NCBI GenBank assembly: GCA_030696695.1
Contig: JAUYRP010000011.1
Location: 418,819 to 482,818 of the forward strand
Reading direction: 5' to 3'
DNA: 64,000 nucleotides
From: Methylophilus sp.
Lineage (GTDB): Bacteria; Pseudomonadota; Gammaproteobacteria; Burkholderiales; Methylophilaceae
How positions within the stretch are numbered: position 1 is the first letter of the stretch; every line of letters begins with the position of its first letter. Position numbers and translations under genes: made by a program. This document shows, in pieces, positions 48,157 through 58,385 of the stretch. The notes beneath the pieces are model-generated. The model made no database searches. It was given only the letters and a program-made list of their open reading frames with translations, and had not been told where the DNA came from.

Positions 48157-48205
48157 GCAACTCCCCTAACTACTTTTTACTTAATTCTTGATGGACAGTC
48201 AGTAC

Positions 48206-50557
48206 TTAATTACGTAACTCGGCACCAAATTGATTTTCGAGTATTTTTAACAACTCAGCCATTGCGGCTTCAGCTTCAGTGTCGACCAAAGTTTTATGAG
48301 TATCTTGCATAAGTACAAGAAATGCAAGGCTTTTTTTGTTTTCTGCGATACCTTTTCCTTGGTAAACATCGAACAATTGTATGTGTTGCAACAAAGGAAT
48401 ATTGGCATTTTTAACTGCCTGAATCATGCTTTGCACTTGAATATTCACATCGACAATCACAGCAATATCACGTCGCACTCCCAAAAATTTGGAGACCTCT
48501 TGATAACTTGGTACGGAAGTAGCCAATAATGCTTGTACGTTCAGTTCAAATAAAAACGTACTTTTAGCCAGGTTATAGTGCTGCTGCCATTTTGGATGCA
48601 ACTTACCTAGCCAGCCTTGTGCTTGTCCATCGATATAGATGCGCGCAGTTTGACCAGGGTGCAAGGCTGAGTGACTTTCTACGCGATACTCAGCTTGATG
48701 ATGGGTAAGCATATCAACCGTTGCTTTTACATCATAAAAATCCACTTCACGCTTACTTGATGACCATTGTTCAGGCTGAAAATCGCCATAAAACAATCCA
48801 GCAACCTTTTGCTGTTCCTCGTAGCCACTTGCCGTAGCATGATAACTGCTGCCAATCTCAAACAGTAGTGCGCGATCTTGCTTACGGTTGAGGTTATAGC
48901 TTAATACATCTAACAAACCGCCCCACAAGCCGCTACGCATCACACTTAAGTTACTTGCAATCGGATTTTTTAGGCGAATTGGCAATGGATTGCCTAAGAG
49001 ATCGCGTTCCCATGCTTCTTCAACAAAGCTATAGGTGATGACTTCTTGATAGCCTTGAGACTGTAACGCATCACGTAATACAGCAGAATTTTGTATACTT
49101 TCTGCGCATTCCAGCATGGCTAGGTTTGCGTGTGGCGTGATGGCTGGAATTTTGTCATAGCCATATAAACGTGCAATTTCTTCAATTAAATCTTCTTCAC
49201 GCGCAATATCAAAGCGGTAGCTTGGTGCTTGCACTAAAAATACGTGATCTTGATCAGTAAATGTGAACCCAAGTTGTGTGAGTAGTTGCCCTACAGTCGC
49301 ATAGGGAATTTCAATGCCCAGTACAGATTGCAAGCGGTTATAGCGCAATTTAACTTGGTTACGTACTGGTAAGTTAGCAAGGGATTGTGTGATGGGGCCT
49401 GCAGAGCCACCACATATTGATAATACTAATTGAGTTGCACGCTCTAATGCATGCTTTGTATTACCAAAGTCTACGCCGCGTTCAAATCGGTAAGAGGAGT
49501 CCGTGCTTAAGCCTATGCGTCTGGCCTTACCAGCAATCACATCAGGCGTAAAAAATGCACTTTCTAAAAATATGGATGTTGTTGTGTCGGACACAGAAGT
49601 GGGTTCACCACCCATGACACCAGCCAAGGCAATTGGACCAGTCGCATCTGCAATCACTAAATCATCTTGCGCCAATTTGATGGTGTTGCCATTGAGTAAT
49701 GAGAGCTGCTCATCCTTTTGGGCAAACCTTACTTCTATACGTTTCTGCAGCTTATCAAGATCAAACGCATGCATAGGTTGGCCCAACTCCAGTAACACAT
49801 AATTGGTAATATCTACCAACGCACTGATGCTGAGAATACCACTGCGCTCTAATCTGCGTACCATCCAATCTGGTGATGTTGTTTGTGCATTTACACCCTC
49901 GATGACACGGCCATAGTAAGCTGGGCAACTTTCAGTAGCCAGCACATGCACAGGCATCGTGTTGTCTGTTGCCAAATTTGGAGTTGCAACTTCAGGTAAC
50001 ATCAACGGCGCACCAGTCATCGCTACAACATCGCGTGCTACACCTAAAATGCTTAAACAATCTGCTCTATTCGGAGTTAGCTTCAGTGTAATCAGATGAT
50101 CATTTAAATCTAAAAAAGTACGTATATCTTGCCCCACTGATGCATGAGCAGGTAGTTCAAGCAAACCAGCAGCTTCTGTAGCAAGCCCTAACTCTTTAGA
50201 TGAACACATCATCCCGAAAGACTCAACACCACGTACTTTGGCTTGTTTAATAGAAATACCAGGCAATTCCGCGCCTACCAATGCACATGGCGCCTTTAAC
50301 CCAACGCGTGCATTAGAAGCACCACAAACAATCTGCAATGTTTCATGCCCAACGTTCACTTGGCACACTTGTAAACGATCAGCATCTGGATGCTTAACCG
50401 CAGATACAATTTCACCAATGACGATTTTTTCAAACGCTGGAGCCACAGGGGTGAGCTCTTCCACCTCTAGACCAGTCATGGTTAAGGCATGACTCAACGC
50501 CTGCGTGTCCATCTCTGGATTTATAAAACTACGTAGCCAATTTTCTGAAAATTGCAT
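48206..50557 (-). CDS. pheT: Phenylalanine--tRNA ligase beta subunit
   Basis: A 783-residue protein with the N-terminal tRNA-binding EMAP-like domain (VGEIVSAVKHPDADRLQVCQVNVG), B3/B4 editing domain, B5 domain (VKLRYNRLQSVLGIEIPY), the synthetase-like core with YGYDKIPAITP and the C-terminal anticodon-binding FDX-ACB domain (FLGVRRDIAVIVD ... LFDVYQG). Length is normal. It starts 8 bases after pheS and forms the alpha2-beta2 enzyme with it. Confidence 0.97.
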   Translation of the reverse strand: MQFSENWLRSFINPEMDTQALSHALTMTGLEVEELTPVAPAFEKIVIGEIVSAVKHPDADRLQVCQVNVGHETLQIVCGASNARVGLKAPCALVGAELPGISIKQAKVRGVESFGMMCSSKELGLATEAAGLLELPAHASVGQDIRTFLDLNDHLITLKLTPNRADCLSILGVARDVVAMTGAPLMLPEVATPNLATDNTMPVHVLATESCPAYYGRVIEGVNAQTTSPDWMVRRLERSGILSISALVDITNYVLLELGQPMHAFDLDKLQKRIEVRFAQKDEQLSLLNGNTIKLAQDDLVIADATGPIALAGVMGGEPTSVSDTTTSIFLESAFFTPDVIAGKARRIGLSTDSSYRFERGVDFGNTKHALERATQLVLSICGGSAGPITQSLANLPVRNQVKLRYNRLQSVLGIEIPYATVGQLLTQLGFTFTDQDHVFLVQAPSYRFDIAREEDLIEEIARLYGYDKIPAITPHANLAMLECAESIQNSAVLRDALQSQGYQEVITYSFVEEAWERDLLGNPLPIRLKNPIASNLSVMRSGLWGGLLDVLSYNLNRKQDRALLFEIGSSYHATASGYEEQQKVAGLFYGDFQPEQWSSSKREVDFYDVKATVDMLTHHQAEYRVESHSALHPGQTARIYIDGQAQGWLGKLHPKWQQHYNLAKSTFLFELNVQALLATSVPSYQEVSKFLGVRRDIAVIVDVNIQVQSMIQAVKNANIPLLQHIQLFDVYQGKGIAENKKSLAFLVLMQDTHKTLVDTEAEAAMAELLKILENQFGAELRN

Positions 50558-50565
50558 AAGAAACT

Positions 50566-51995
<1,430 letters not shown>

Positions 51996-52005
51996 TTCAG
52001 TCTCC

Positions 52006-52203
52006 TTATTGTGTTGGCATCATTGCGCGAACGCGTTTGACGTCAGTTGCTGAAATGATAGAAGTACCACGTAATTTACGTTTTTGCTTCGTCGTTTTTT
52101 TCGTCAAGATATGACGTAAGTGGGAGTGAGTACGTTTTACTTTACCGTTCCCTAAGAACTTAAAGCGCTTTTTTGCGCTGCTCTTGGTTTTCATCTTTGG
52201 CAT
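52006..52203 (-). CDS. rpmI: 50S ribosomal protein L35
   Basis: A 65-residue basic protein, [15 protein letters not shown] at the start and [20 protein letters not shown] in the middle, typical of L35. AAGGAG precedes the ATG. It lies between infC and rplT in the conserved order. Confidence 0.98.
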   Translation of the reverse strand: MPKMKTKSSAKKRFKFLGNGKVKRTHSHLRHILTKKTTKQKRKLRGTSIISATDVKRVRAMMPTQ

Positions 52204-52280
52204 TTTTTTCTCCTTGGAGTTGAATTAAGAGTGCTTGGGCATGCCTTTTCGCCGTATCACTCATGAAAAACTTTAAAAAC

Positions 52281-52829
52281 TTATTCTGGCTTATCAGATT
52301 TCTTAACCAGCACTTTTTTTGCTGGTGCTAGCACCATCACCATCTGACGGCCTTCCATTTTCGGGAACTGCTCAACAATCGCGTGCTCTTGCAAATCAGC
52401 CTCTACACGTTTTAACAGCGCCAACCCAAACTCTTGATGGGTAATTTCACGCCCTCTGAAACGCAATGTAATCTTTGCTTTATCGCCTTCACCTAAAAAA
52501 CGGATGATATTACGCACTTTGATGTTGTAATCACCATCATCGGTGCCTGGACGAAACTTAATCTCTTTAATTTGTACTTGTTTTTGTTTTAGTTTTTGCT
52601 CGTGTTGGCGTTTGCTTTCGGCATATTTAAACTTACCGTAGTCCATCAAGCGACATACTGGAGGCGAGGCATTCGGCGCAATTTCCACCAAGTCAATATC
52701 CACCTCTTCAGCCTTGGCAAAAGCTTCTCTCAAGCTAACAATACCAAGCGGTTCACCTTCTACACCAATCAAACGTATCTCTGGCGCCGTAATGTCACCG
52801 TTAATGCGTGTTTCTTTATCCTGAGCTAT
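52281..52829 (-). CDS. infC: Translation initiation factor IF-3 (AUA start codon)
   Basis: The frame has the IF3 motifs [78 protein letters not shown] and [15 protein letters not shown]. An ATG or TTG start at 52772 would cut off the conserved N-terminal strand. Reading upstream in frame gives [19 protein letters not shown] before a stop, and the ATA at 52829 has AGGGG six bases upstream. Rare AUA/AUU starts let IF3 repress its own translation, since IF3 rejects non-standard initiation. The protein is thus 182 residues. It sits between thrS and rpmI. Confidence 0.9.
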   Translation of the reverse strand: MAQDKETRINGDITAPEIRLIGVEGEPLGIVSLREAFAKAEEVDIDLVEIAPNASPPVCRLMDYGKFKYAESKRQHEQKLKQKQVQIKEIKFRPGTDDGDYNIKVRNIIRFLGEGDKAKITLRFRGREITHQEFGLALLKRVEADLQEHAIVEQFPKMEGRQMVMVLAPAKKVLVKKSDKPE

Positions 52830-52872
52830 AACTATCCCCTAAACAAATAAATTAAGCCGTGTTCCAGACAAA

Positions 52873-54780
52873 TCAAGCTTTGGCTACTATCTCTGCTTTA
52901 ATGCGCTCTATAAACGCTTCTAAAGACATTGAGCCTAAGTCTTCACCTTTTCTGGTTCTCACGGCTACATGACCATTTTGCATTTCGCGCTCACCCGCCA
53001 CAAGCAAGTAAGGCATCTTTTGCAAACTATGTTCGCGTATTTTATAGGTAATCTTCTCATTTCTCAAGTCAAAATCGCATCGAATGCCATTTTTCTTTAA
53101 TATTTCAACTACTTGGCGAATATAATCGGCTTGACCATCTGAAATATTGAGCACCATGGCCTGCACTGGTGCCAACCAAGTAGGCATGGCACCTGCATAG
53201 TTTTCGATTAAGATACCTAAAAAGCGCTCCATTGAGCCGACAATAGCACGGTGTAACATCACTGGACGCTTACGGGAATTGTCTTCAGCTACAAATTCTG
53301 CGCCCAAACGTTCAGGCAAGTTAAAATCTAGCTGAATGGTGCCACATTGCCACAAACGACCCAAAGAGTCTTTTAATGTAAATTCAATTTTTGGCCCATA
53401 AAATGCACCTTCCCCTGGCTGCAAGTCAAAAGCCAAATGGTTCGCATTGAGCGCGTTGGCTAACGCAGACTCCGCTTTATCCCATACCTCATCGCTACCT
53501 ACACGCTTTTCTGGACGTGTAGAAAGCTTAACCAGCACATCGTTAAAGCCAAAATCACCATAAGCTTTGTAAAGCATTTGAATGAAAGCGGCTACTTCAG
53601 ACTCCACTTGCTCTTCCGCACAAAAGATATGCGCATCATCCTGCGTAAATCCACGTACCCGCATCAGCCCATGTAAACTGCCCGATGGTTCGTTGCGGTG
53701 GCAAGAGCCAAACTCGGCCAAACGTAATGGCAAATCGCGATAGCTGTGTAGTGTGCTATTGAAAATCTGGATATGTCCAGGACAATTCATTGGCTTGACA
53801 GCATATTCACGGTTTTCAGAGGCAGTCACAAACATATTGTCACGATAGTTTTGCCAATGACCTGACTTCTCCCATAGCGTTTTATCCATGACGGTTGGGG
53901 TGCGTACTTCTTGATAGCCAAAATCGCGAAACATTTGACGCATGTACTGTTCCACTTCCTGCCAAATACTCCAGCCACGTGGGTGCCAGAACACCATGCC
54001 AGGCGCGTCATCCTGCATATGAAAGTAATCTAGTTGCTTACCTAATTTACGATGATCACGCTTCTCAGCTTCTTCCAGCTGGAACAAGTACGCATCCAAC
54101 TCTTCTTTATTACGCCATGCGGTGCCGTAGACACGTTGCAGCATTTCGTTGTTACTGTCACCACGCCAATAAGCACCAGCCAGCTTCATCAACTTAAATG
54201 CTTTAAGCTTGCCGGTATTGGGCACGTGAGGTCCACGGCATAAATCGGTGAAGCTCCCTTCAGAATATAAAGAGACATCTTCGCCTGCAGGGATAGACGC
54301 AATAATCTCTGCTTTGTAATGCTCACCAATGGATTTGAAGTATGCAACAGCCTCATCTCGAGGCAACACTTGGCGCGTCACTGGCTCGTCTTTTTTGGCC
54401 AGCTCTACCATTTTCTTTTCAATTGCCGCCAAATCTTCTGGGGTAAATGGACGCTTATAGCTAAAATCGTAGTAAAAGCCATTGTCAATCACAGGGCCAA
54501 TCGTCACTTGCGCATCGGGGAATAACTCCTTCACCGCATACGCCAACAAGTGCGCAGTAGAGTGACGAATAATCTCCAAGCCCTCGTCAGATTTATCGGT
54601 AATAATCGCTAAATCGCTGTCTTGCTCAATTAGGTAACTGGTATCCACCACCTTGCCATTCACTTTGCCCGCCAACGCAGCCTTAGCCAAGCCAGCGCCT
54701 ATATTCATGGCAACTTCAGCCACGCTTACTGGTGCATCAAAGCTACGTTGCGAGCCATCAGGCAGGCGAATAACAGGCAT
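52873..54780 (-). CDS. thrS: Threonine--tRNA ligase
   Basis: A 635-residue class II synthetase with N-terminal TGS domain ([24 protein letters not shown]), the [11 protein letters not shown] editing HxxxH region, motif 2 [30 protein letters not shown], a Cys zinc ligand in MNCPGH, motif 3 [17 protein letters not shown] and the C-terminal anticodon domain. AGAGAG precedes the ATG at 54780; an upstream in-frame start would add 7 residues. First gene of the thrS-infC-rpmI-rplT operon; a hairpin lies in its leader. Confidence 0.97.
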   Translation of the reverse strand: MPVIRLPDGSQRSFDAPVSVAEVAMNIGAGLAKAALAGKVNGKVVDTSYLIEQDSDLAIITDKSDEGLEIIRHSTAHLLAYAVKELFPDAQVTIGPVIDNGFYYDFSYKRPFTPEDLAAIEKKMVELAKKDEPVTRQVLPRDEAVAYFKSIGEHYKAEIIASIPAGEDVSLYSEGSFTDLCRGPHVPNTGKLKAFKLMKLAGAYWRGDSNNEMLQRVYGTAWRNKEELDAYLFQLEEAEKRDHRKLGKQLDYFHMQDDAPGMVFWHPRGWSIWQEVEQYMRQMFRDFGYQEVRTPTVMDKTLWEKSGHWQNYRDNMFVTASENREYAVKPMNCPGHIQIFNSTLHSYRDLPLRLAEFGSCHRNEPSGSLHGLMRVRGFTQDDAHIFCAEEQVESEVAAFIQMLYKAYGDFGFNDVLVKLSTRPEKRVGSDEVWDKAESALANALNANHLAFDLQPGEGAFYGPKIEFTLKDSLGRLWQCGTIQLDFNLPERLGAEFVAEDNSRKRPVMLHRAIVGSMERFLGILIENYAGAMPTWLAPVQAMVLNISDGQADYIRQVVEILKKNGIRCDFDLRNEKITYKIREHSLQKMPYLLVAGEREMQNGHVAVRTRKGEDLGSMSLEAFIERIKAEIVAKA

Positions 54781-54799
54781 AAAATTCTCTCTAAATAAC

Positions 54800-54828
54800 A
54801 AAAGCCACTCACTTTAAGTGTGGCTTTT
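54800..54828 (-). promoter_or_regulatory. Leader hairpin of thrS
   Basis: AAAAGCCA pairs with TGGCTTTT around an inner CACT/AGTG stem, leaving a two-base bulge. On the minus strand it ends about 20 bases before the thrS ATG and has only a broken U-run, so it may be a translational operator, as known for E. coli thrS, rather than a terminator. No tRNA-like anticodon loop is obvious. Confidence 0.4.
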
Positions 54829-54899
54829 AATGAAAAAACAAGGCTACAAAACGAAGGCGCAATTATCTCACAAGGCTAGGCTAGTCTGCAATTTAAGCA

Positions 54900-56093
54900 T
54901 TGATTATTCTATGGCACTCACCTACGATAACCATGAACCAACATAAAAAAACAAAAAAAATGATGCATTGGCAACTCAAACAAACCTTTGGTAATTACTT
55001 AAGTACCTATCTCAATGCTAGACTTTCTATTACCTATAACACGGCTGCCAATACCCTAGACCAATTACAAACCCTTGCCATTCTGTGCGTGGGTGCTTGG
55101 CTGGTCATGCATAACAGCAACTTCACTATAGGTATGCTGGTCGCCTTTCAGATGTTCTCTGGCAGATTGTCACAACCGGTGATGCGTCTAGTCGGCCTTT
55201 GGCAAGAGTTTCAACAAGCGGATATTGCAGTAAAACGCTTAGGCGATGTGATGAACGCCCCAGCAGAACCAATGACGCTCATTCCCACTCGCACCAATAT
55301 CAATCAAGCTACCAACATTACAGCCGATGGTTTAGGCTTTAAATATGGCGATGATTTACCATGGTTGTATCAAAACCTCACTTTCAATATTCAAGCTGGG
55401 CATTGTGTACTGGTGATGGGCCCCAGCGGTTGCGGTAAAAGTACGCTGGCAAAATTACTGCTTGGCTTCTACCAACCACAACAAGGCAATATCAAGCTCA
55501 ATGGACAAGACATTCGCTATCTTGCTGCCAATGAGCTCCGTAACCACTTTGGCGTGAAACTAATAAAAGAAAATCCCTCGCAAGAAACCACCTTATTCTC
55601 TGGCACCATCTACGACAACCTTATCTTAGCCAATCCACATGCCAGTTTTGAGCAAATTATTCAGGCCTGTCAGCTGGCAGAAATTCATCAAGCCATTGAC
55701 AACCAAGCAGCAAAGCAGCTGTTGCGGTGTAGGCTAACCTTTAGGTTAAGCGCTAGCGGCCGAAGCCAAAAACTCCCTCAAGGTTATCAAACCACAGTGG
55801 GCGAACACGGCACAGGCTTAAGCGGTGGGCAAAAACAGCGTATTGCTATTGCCAGAGCACTACTCAAACAACCCAAAGTGCTGATCTTTGATGAAGCAGT
55901 ATCTAACTTAGACCAGCAAACTGCAGAACGCTTTGCGCAGACGGTGAATAAACTCAAAGGCAAGGTCACTATTTTGTTCATCACGCATCAACTACCTAAG
56001 GGACTTAATGTGGATGAGGCGGTGGTGTTGGGTAAAACGGATACAAGTAAAACAAACAATTTCAATTCAACTGAAGTGAATAGAACGGAGTAG
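54900..56093 (+). pseudogene. Type I secretion ABC exporter remnant (HlyB-like), 5'-truncated
   Basis: Only the last membrane pair (LAILCVGAWLVMHNSNFTIGMLVAFQMFSGRLSQPVMRL) and the ATPase of a type I secretion exporter remain; intact members have about 700 residues, with an N-terminal peptidase-like domain and six helices. The ATPase has Walker A GPSGCGKST, signature LSGGQKQRIAIARAL, Walker B VLIFDEAVSNLD and the H-loop ITH. Two insertions look like damage: about seven extra residues at the Q-loop (LIKENPSQETT) and about 16 residues before LPQGYQ that are encoded by a REP-like hairpin. The frame is still open but the protein could not form a normal exporter. No fusion protein or outer-membrane gene is adjacent. 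Confidence 0.8.
55729..55751 (+). repeat. REP-like hairpin (GTAG head) inside the exporter remnant
   Basis: GTAG at 55729-55732 is followed by GCTAACC-TTTA-GGTTAAGC, a 7-bp stem with one bulged A. The GTAG head and palindrome are the form of REP elements mobilised by REP-associated tyrosine transposases, one of which is encoded 1.1 kb downstream. Its codons account for the extra residues in the ATPase domain. Confidence 0.6.
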
Positions 56094-56096
56094 CGT

Positions 56097-56651
56097 ATGT
56101 CAGGCATATTTTTAATTATCTTTTTATTTGCTTGGGGGGCTGCCTCTTTTGGGCTGGGCAGCTTATTGAGTAAGCTTTTTAAGCGGTTCACCACTAACGC
56201 TCAAACAGGTGAACCTAATGGTTGGCAAACACTTGTGAAGTTTTTGTCGATTGCGCTTGTGTTTTTATCGCCCGTTTTAGACCAATTGATTGCATACCCC
56301 AAGTGGCAACAACTATGCGCGACGACGGGAGATTTTGAGTGGGGGCAAGGCATGGATGAAAAGAAGGCGTTTGGACGAGAAATAATCGCGAAGCCAGAAC
56401 AAACCAAAACTAGCATCTTCCCCAATGTAAAAGTTGAGTATTCAAGTATGAGTATCTATGACGCAAAAACTAAAGAACTAATATTTAAGAAGCCACATTA
56501 TGCATACAGTGCCCGTGCCTTTATGTACTTACCCTCTGGCAGTGGTGATAAGACGGCTCCTTTTTTGCCATCATGTGCGACTTACGGATTAAACGGAGAG
56601 AATTGGGAAAAGAAATTACAGTTAAAAGAAGTTGAAAATCAAGGAAAATGA
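56097..56651 (+). CDS. Membrane protein of unknown function
   Basis: A 184-residue protein with two membrane helices (about 2-22 and 44-64) and a soluble part of about 115 residues with three cysteines (QLCATTG and SCATYG), which could be extracytoplasmic. No family recognised. It starts three bases after the exporter remnant and its end overlaps the frame of the following RTX-type fragment, so it looks like part of the former secretion operon. An immunity or accessory role for the secreted protein is possible but unsupported by motifs. Confidence 0.65.
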   Translation: MSGIFLIIFLFAWGAASFGLGSLLSKLFKRFTTNAQTGEPNGWQTLVKFLSIALVFLSPVLDQLIAYPKWQQLCATTGDFEWGQGMDEKKAFGREIIAKPEQTKTSIFPNVKVEYSSMSIYDAKTKELIFKKPHYAYSARAFMYLPSGSGDKTAPFLPSCATYGLNGENWEKKLQLKEVENQGK

Positions 56652-56653
56652 CC

Positions 56654-56875
56654 ATGACAACGGTAATTAATAATACATACATTAACGCACTTTTGGCTGA
56701 TGCATCTTATAGTGAGTTGAGCAATCAAAATGGAGTTTTGTCAGAGCCGGAGATAAGAGCGAGTTTAGCTCTTCGCCTCACTCAGCCTCTGGCTGATTTT
56801 ATTACTGAAAACTTTGAAGTGTTAAACCAAGAGCCAGCCCGCGTAGGGCGTACCCGCTTGCGGTACGCCGCATGA
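56654..56875 (+). pseudogene. N-terminal fragment of an RTX/lipase-type type I secreted protein, cut by a REP element
   Basis: MTTVINNTYINALLADASY and the later LRLTQPLADFITENFEVLNQ resemble the first 60 residues of large RTX-type secreted proteins, many with a class 3 lipase domain; this is from memory of the family and needs a search. After about residue 60 the frame runs into a REP hairpin (56843-56869) that supplies the last residues and the stop. AAGGA lies 8 bases before the ATG at 56654. The remaining several hundred residues expected are absent, so it is a relic of the exporter's substrate. Confidence 0.6.
56843..56869 (+). repeat. REP element with GTAG head upstream of the RAYT gene
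   Basis: GTAG at 56843-56846 is followed by a perfect 8-bp stem, GGCGTACC with GGTACGCC, around the loop CGCTTGC. This is the textbook REP form recognised by RAYT proteins; the transposase ATG is 28 bases downstream. Confidence 0.85.
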
Positions 56876-56897
56876 AAGAAATCAATTAACTTCCCAT

Positions 56898-57425
56898 ATG
56901 GATTATCGTCGAGCATGGCACAAAGGCGGCACATACTTCTTCACGGTGAATTGTCTGGAGCGTAAGGACAATGATTGTTTGGTGCGTAACATTGGCTTAT
57001 TAAGGGCTGCGATTGGAAAAGTTAAACAATCGCATCCATTTCATATTCATGCTTGGGTGGTGTTACCTGACCATATGCATTGCGTGATTGAACTACCTGA
57101 AGGCGATGCCGATTTTGCAACTCGGTGGATGCTAATAAAAATGCTTTTTTCAAAAGGCATTCCAAATAGTGAAAGACGTTCTGACACGAGAATCGAGAGG
57201 CGTGAACGTGGCATATGGCAACGGCGTTATTGGGAGCATTTAATCAAAGACGAACGAGATTATCAGGCGCATGTGGATTATGTGCATATTAATCCTGTGA
57301 AGCATGGCTTGGTGAAAGTGGTAAAAGATTGGCCGTATTCGACATTTCATAAATTAGTTGAGCGAGGAATTTATGCTCAGGATTGGGGCGGTGGTATGGA
57401 AGGGAGTTTGAGTTATGAAGATTGA
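56898..57425 (+). CDS. REP-associated tyrosine transposase (RAYT, IS200-like Y1 transposase)
   Basis: A 175-residue protein with [16 protein letters not shown] at the start, the HUH-type metal motif [49 protein letters not shown] with the catalytic Tyr region, and [13 protein letters not shown]. This is the tnpA-REP signature. RAYTs are domesticated IS200/IS605 relatives that nick single-stranded REP hairpins at the GTAG head. A REP lies directly upstream and an inverted REP-like palindrome downstream, so the whole 56.84-57.50 kb unit is a REP-RAYT module. All key residues seem intact. Confidence 0.93.
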   Translation: MDYRRAWHKGGTYFFTVNCLERKDNDCLVRNIGLLRAAIGKVKQSHPFHIHAWVVLPDHMHCVIELPEGDADFATRWMLIKMLFSKGIPNSERRSDTRIERRERGIWQRRYWEHLIKDERDYQAHVDYVHINPVKHGLVKVVKDWPYSTFHKLVERGIYAQDWGGGMEGSLSYED

Positions 57426-57452
57426 TACGTTATTTAAACCAGAATATACGGC

Positions 57453-57495
57453 GGACTGTAAACGAGTCCACCCTGCGTGGGCTAGGCTACAGTCC
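57453..57495 (-). repeat. Inverted REP-like palindrome downstream of the RAYT gene
   Basis: An outer 8-bp perfect stem (GGACTGTA with TACAGTCC) encloses an inner CCAC/GTGG hairpin. Read on the minus strand a GTAG head stands at 57490, so it is in opposite orientation to the REP before the transposase, as in known REP-RAYT units. Confidence 0.65.
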
Positions 57496-57550
57496 AATAT
57501 TCATGAGGACTATCACCACAATTAAATAAAAAAATTATCAAATGAACAAC

Positions 57551-57583
57551 AAAAAAGCCACAACTTTACAGATGTGGCTTTTT
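57551..57583 (-). terminator. Intrinsic terminator of tRNA-Val
   Basis: On the minus strand AAAAAGCCACA pairs with TGTGGCTTTTTT around a 10-base loop, ending in a T-run 8 bases after the tRNA 3' end. Confidence 0.85.
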
Positions 57584-57590
57584 GATTATT

Positions 57591-57667
57591 TGGTAGGCAG
57601 TAGCAGATTCGAACTGCTGACCCCTTGGATGTCGACCAAGTGCTCTAACCAACTGAGCTAACCGCCT
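57591..57667 (-). tRNA. tRNA-Val (anticodon GAC)
   Basis: On the minus strand the 77-base sequence begins AGGCGGTTAGCTCAGTTGG and ends with encoded CCA. The anticodon stem CTTGG/CCAAG holds loop TCGACAT, so the anticodon is GAC (Val). The T-arm is AGCAGTTCGAATCTGCT and the acceptor stem pairs fully with one G-U. A degenerate secretion locus and REP/RAYT unit lie next to its 3' side. Confidence 0.95.
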
Positions 57668-57746
57668 AAAATCTTAATTGCTTAAGAGGTGCGAATTCTA
57701 GCTGATTATGCCAGTTGGCGCAAATCCAGCCTGCTATAATTTTGCG

Positions 57747-58385
57747 ATGCAAACAATCATTCATCCAACAATTAACGACGACATGGTGATTACGACAATC
57801 GCAGAAAACGGTTATGTCGTGATTGATCACTACTTATCGACAAGCGTCGTGACTGCGCTTGCCAATATCGCCAAAACTAGATTTTCCACTCAGGAAATGA
57901 CCCGAGCAGGCGTTGGGAAAAATGCTCAAGCGCACGACAGTATCAGAGGTGATAGCATTTATTGGTTAGATGAAAATAGTGCTGACGATGCTGTTCAGCA
58001 TTACTTTTCTAAAGTGCACTCCCTGAGAGCATTGTTGAATCAACAACTTTTTATGGGGCTAACTTCTATTGAAACGCATCTAGCTGTTTACACCGTTGGT
58101 GCTACATATCAAAAACATTTAGACCAATTTAGCCTCACGCAAGCAAATCAGCTCAACACTAGAAAAATCAGCACTATCTTATATCTGAATGAAAATTGGC
58201 TGCCTGAGCATGGTGGTGAACTCAGGCTGTACATCAGCGAAACAGAATCGGTAGATATTTTGCCGCTGGGTGGCCGATTGGTGCTGTTTTTGTCGGCGGA
58301 TTTTTGGCATGAGGTATTACCAGCTTCACGAGAGCGGCTGAGCTTAACGGGTTGGTTTAGAACGCGCGAATTACAATCATTTTAA
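57747..58385 (+). CDS. 2-oxoglutarate/Fe(II)-dependent oxygenase (prolyl-hydroxylase-like)
   Basis: A 212-residue protein with the facial triad in KHLDQF (HxD) and FWHEVLP (distal His), followed by RLSLTGWFR with the 2-oxoglutarate-binding Arg. The strand RKISTILYLNENWLPEHGGELRLY is typical of bacterial prolyl-4-hydroxylase-like enzymes such as the Pseudomonas protein that hydroxylates EF-Tu. The target here is unknown. The ATG at 57747 is preferred over an upstream start that would lie beside the tRNA. It ends 4 bases into the convergent mltB gene. Confidence 0.87.
   Translation: MQTIIHPTINDDMVITTIAENGYVVIDHYLSTSVVTALANIAKTRFSTQEMTRAGVGKNAQAHDSIRGDSIYWLDENSADDAVQHYFSKVHSLRALLNQQLFMGLTSIETHLAVYTVGATYQKHLDQFSLTQANQLNTRKISTILYLNENWLPEHGGELRLYISETESVDILPLGGRLVLFLSADFWHEVLPASRERLSLTGWFRTRELQSF

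Noticed and set aside
54781..54899. Intrinsic terminator upstream of thrS
   Set aside because: The hairpin has only a broken U-run and lies in the thrS leader, so a leader regulatory hairpin is more likely.
57426..57590. A further small gene after the transposase
   Set aside because: The stretch is taken up by the inverted palindrome and the tRNA-Val terminator; no start codon with a ribosome-binding site is present.
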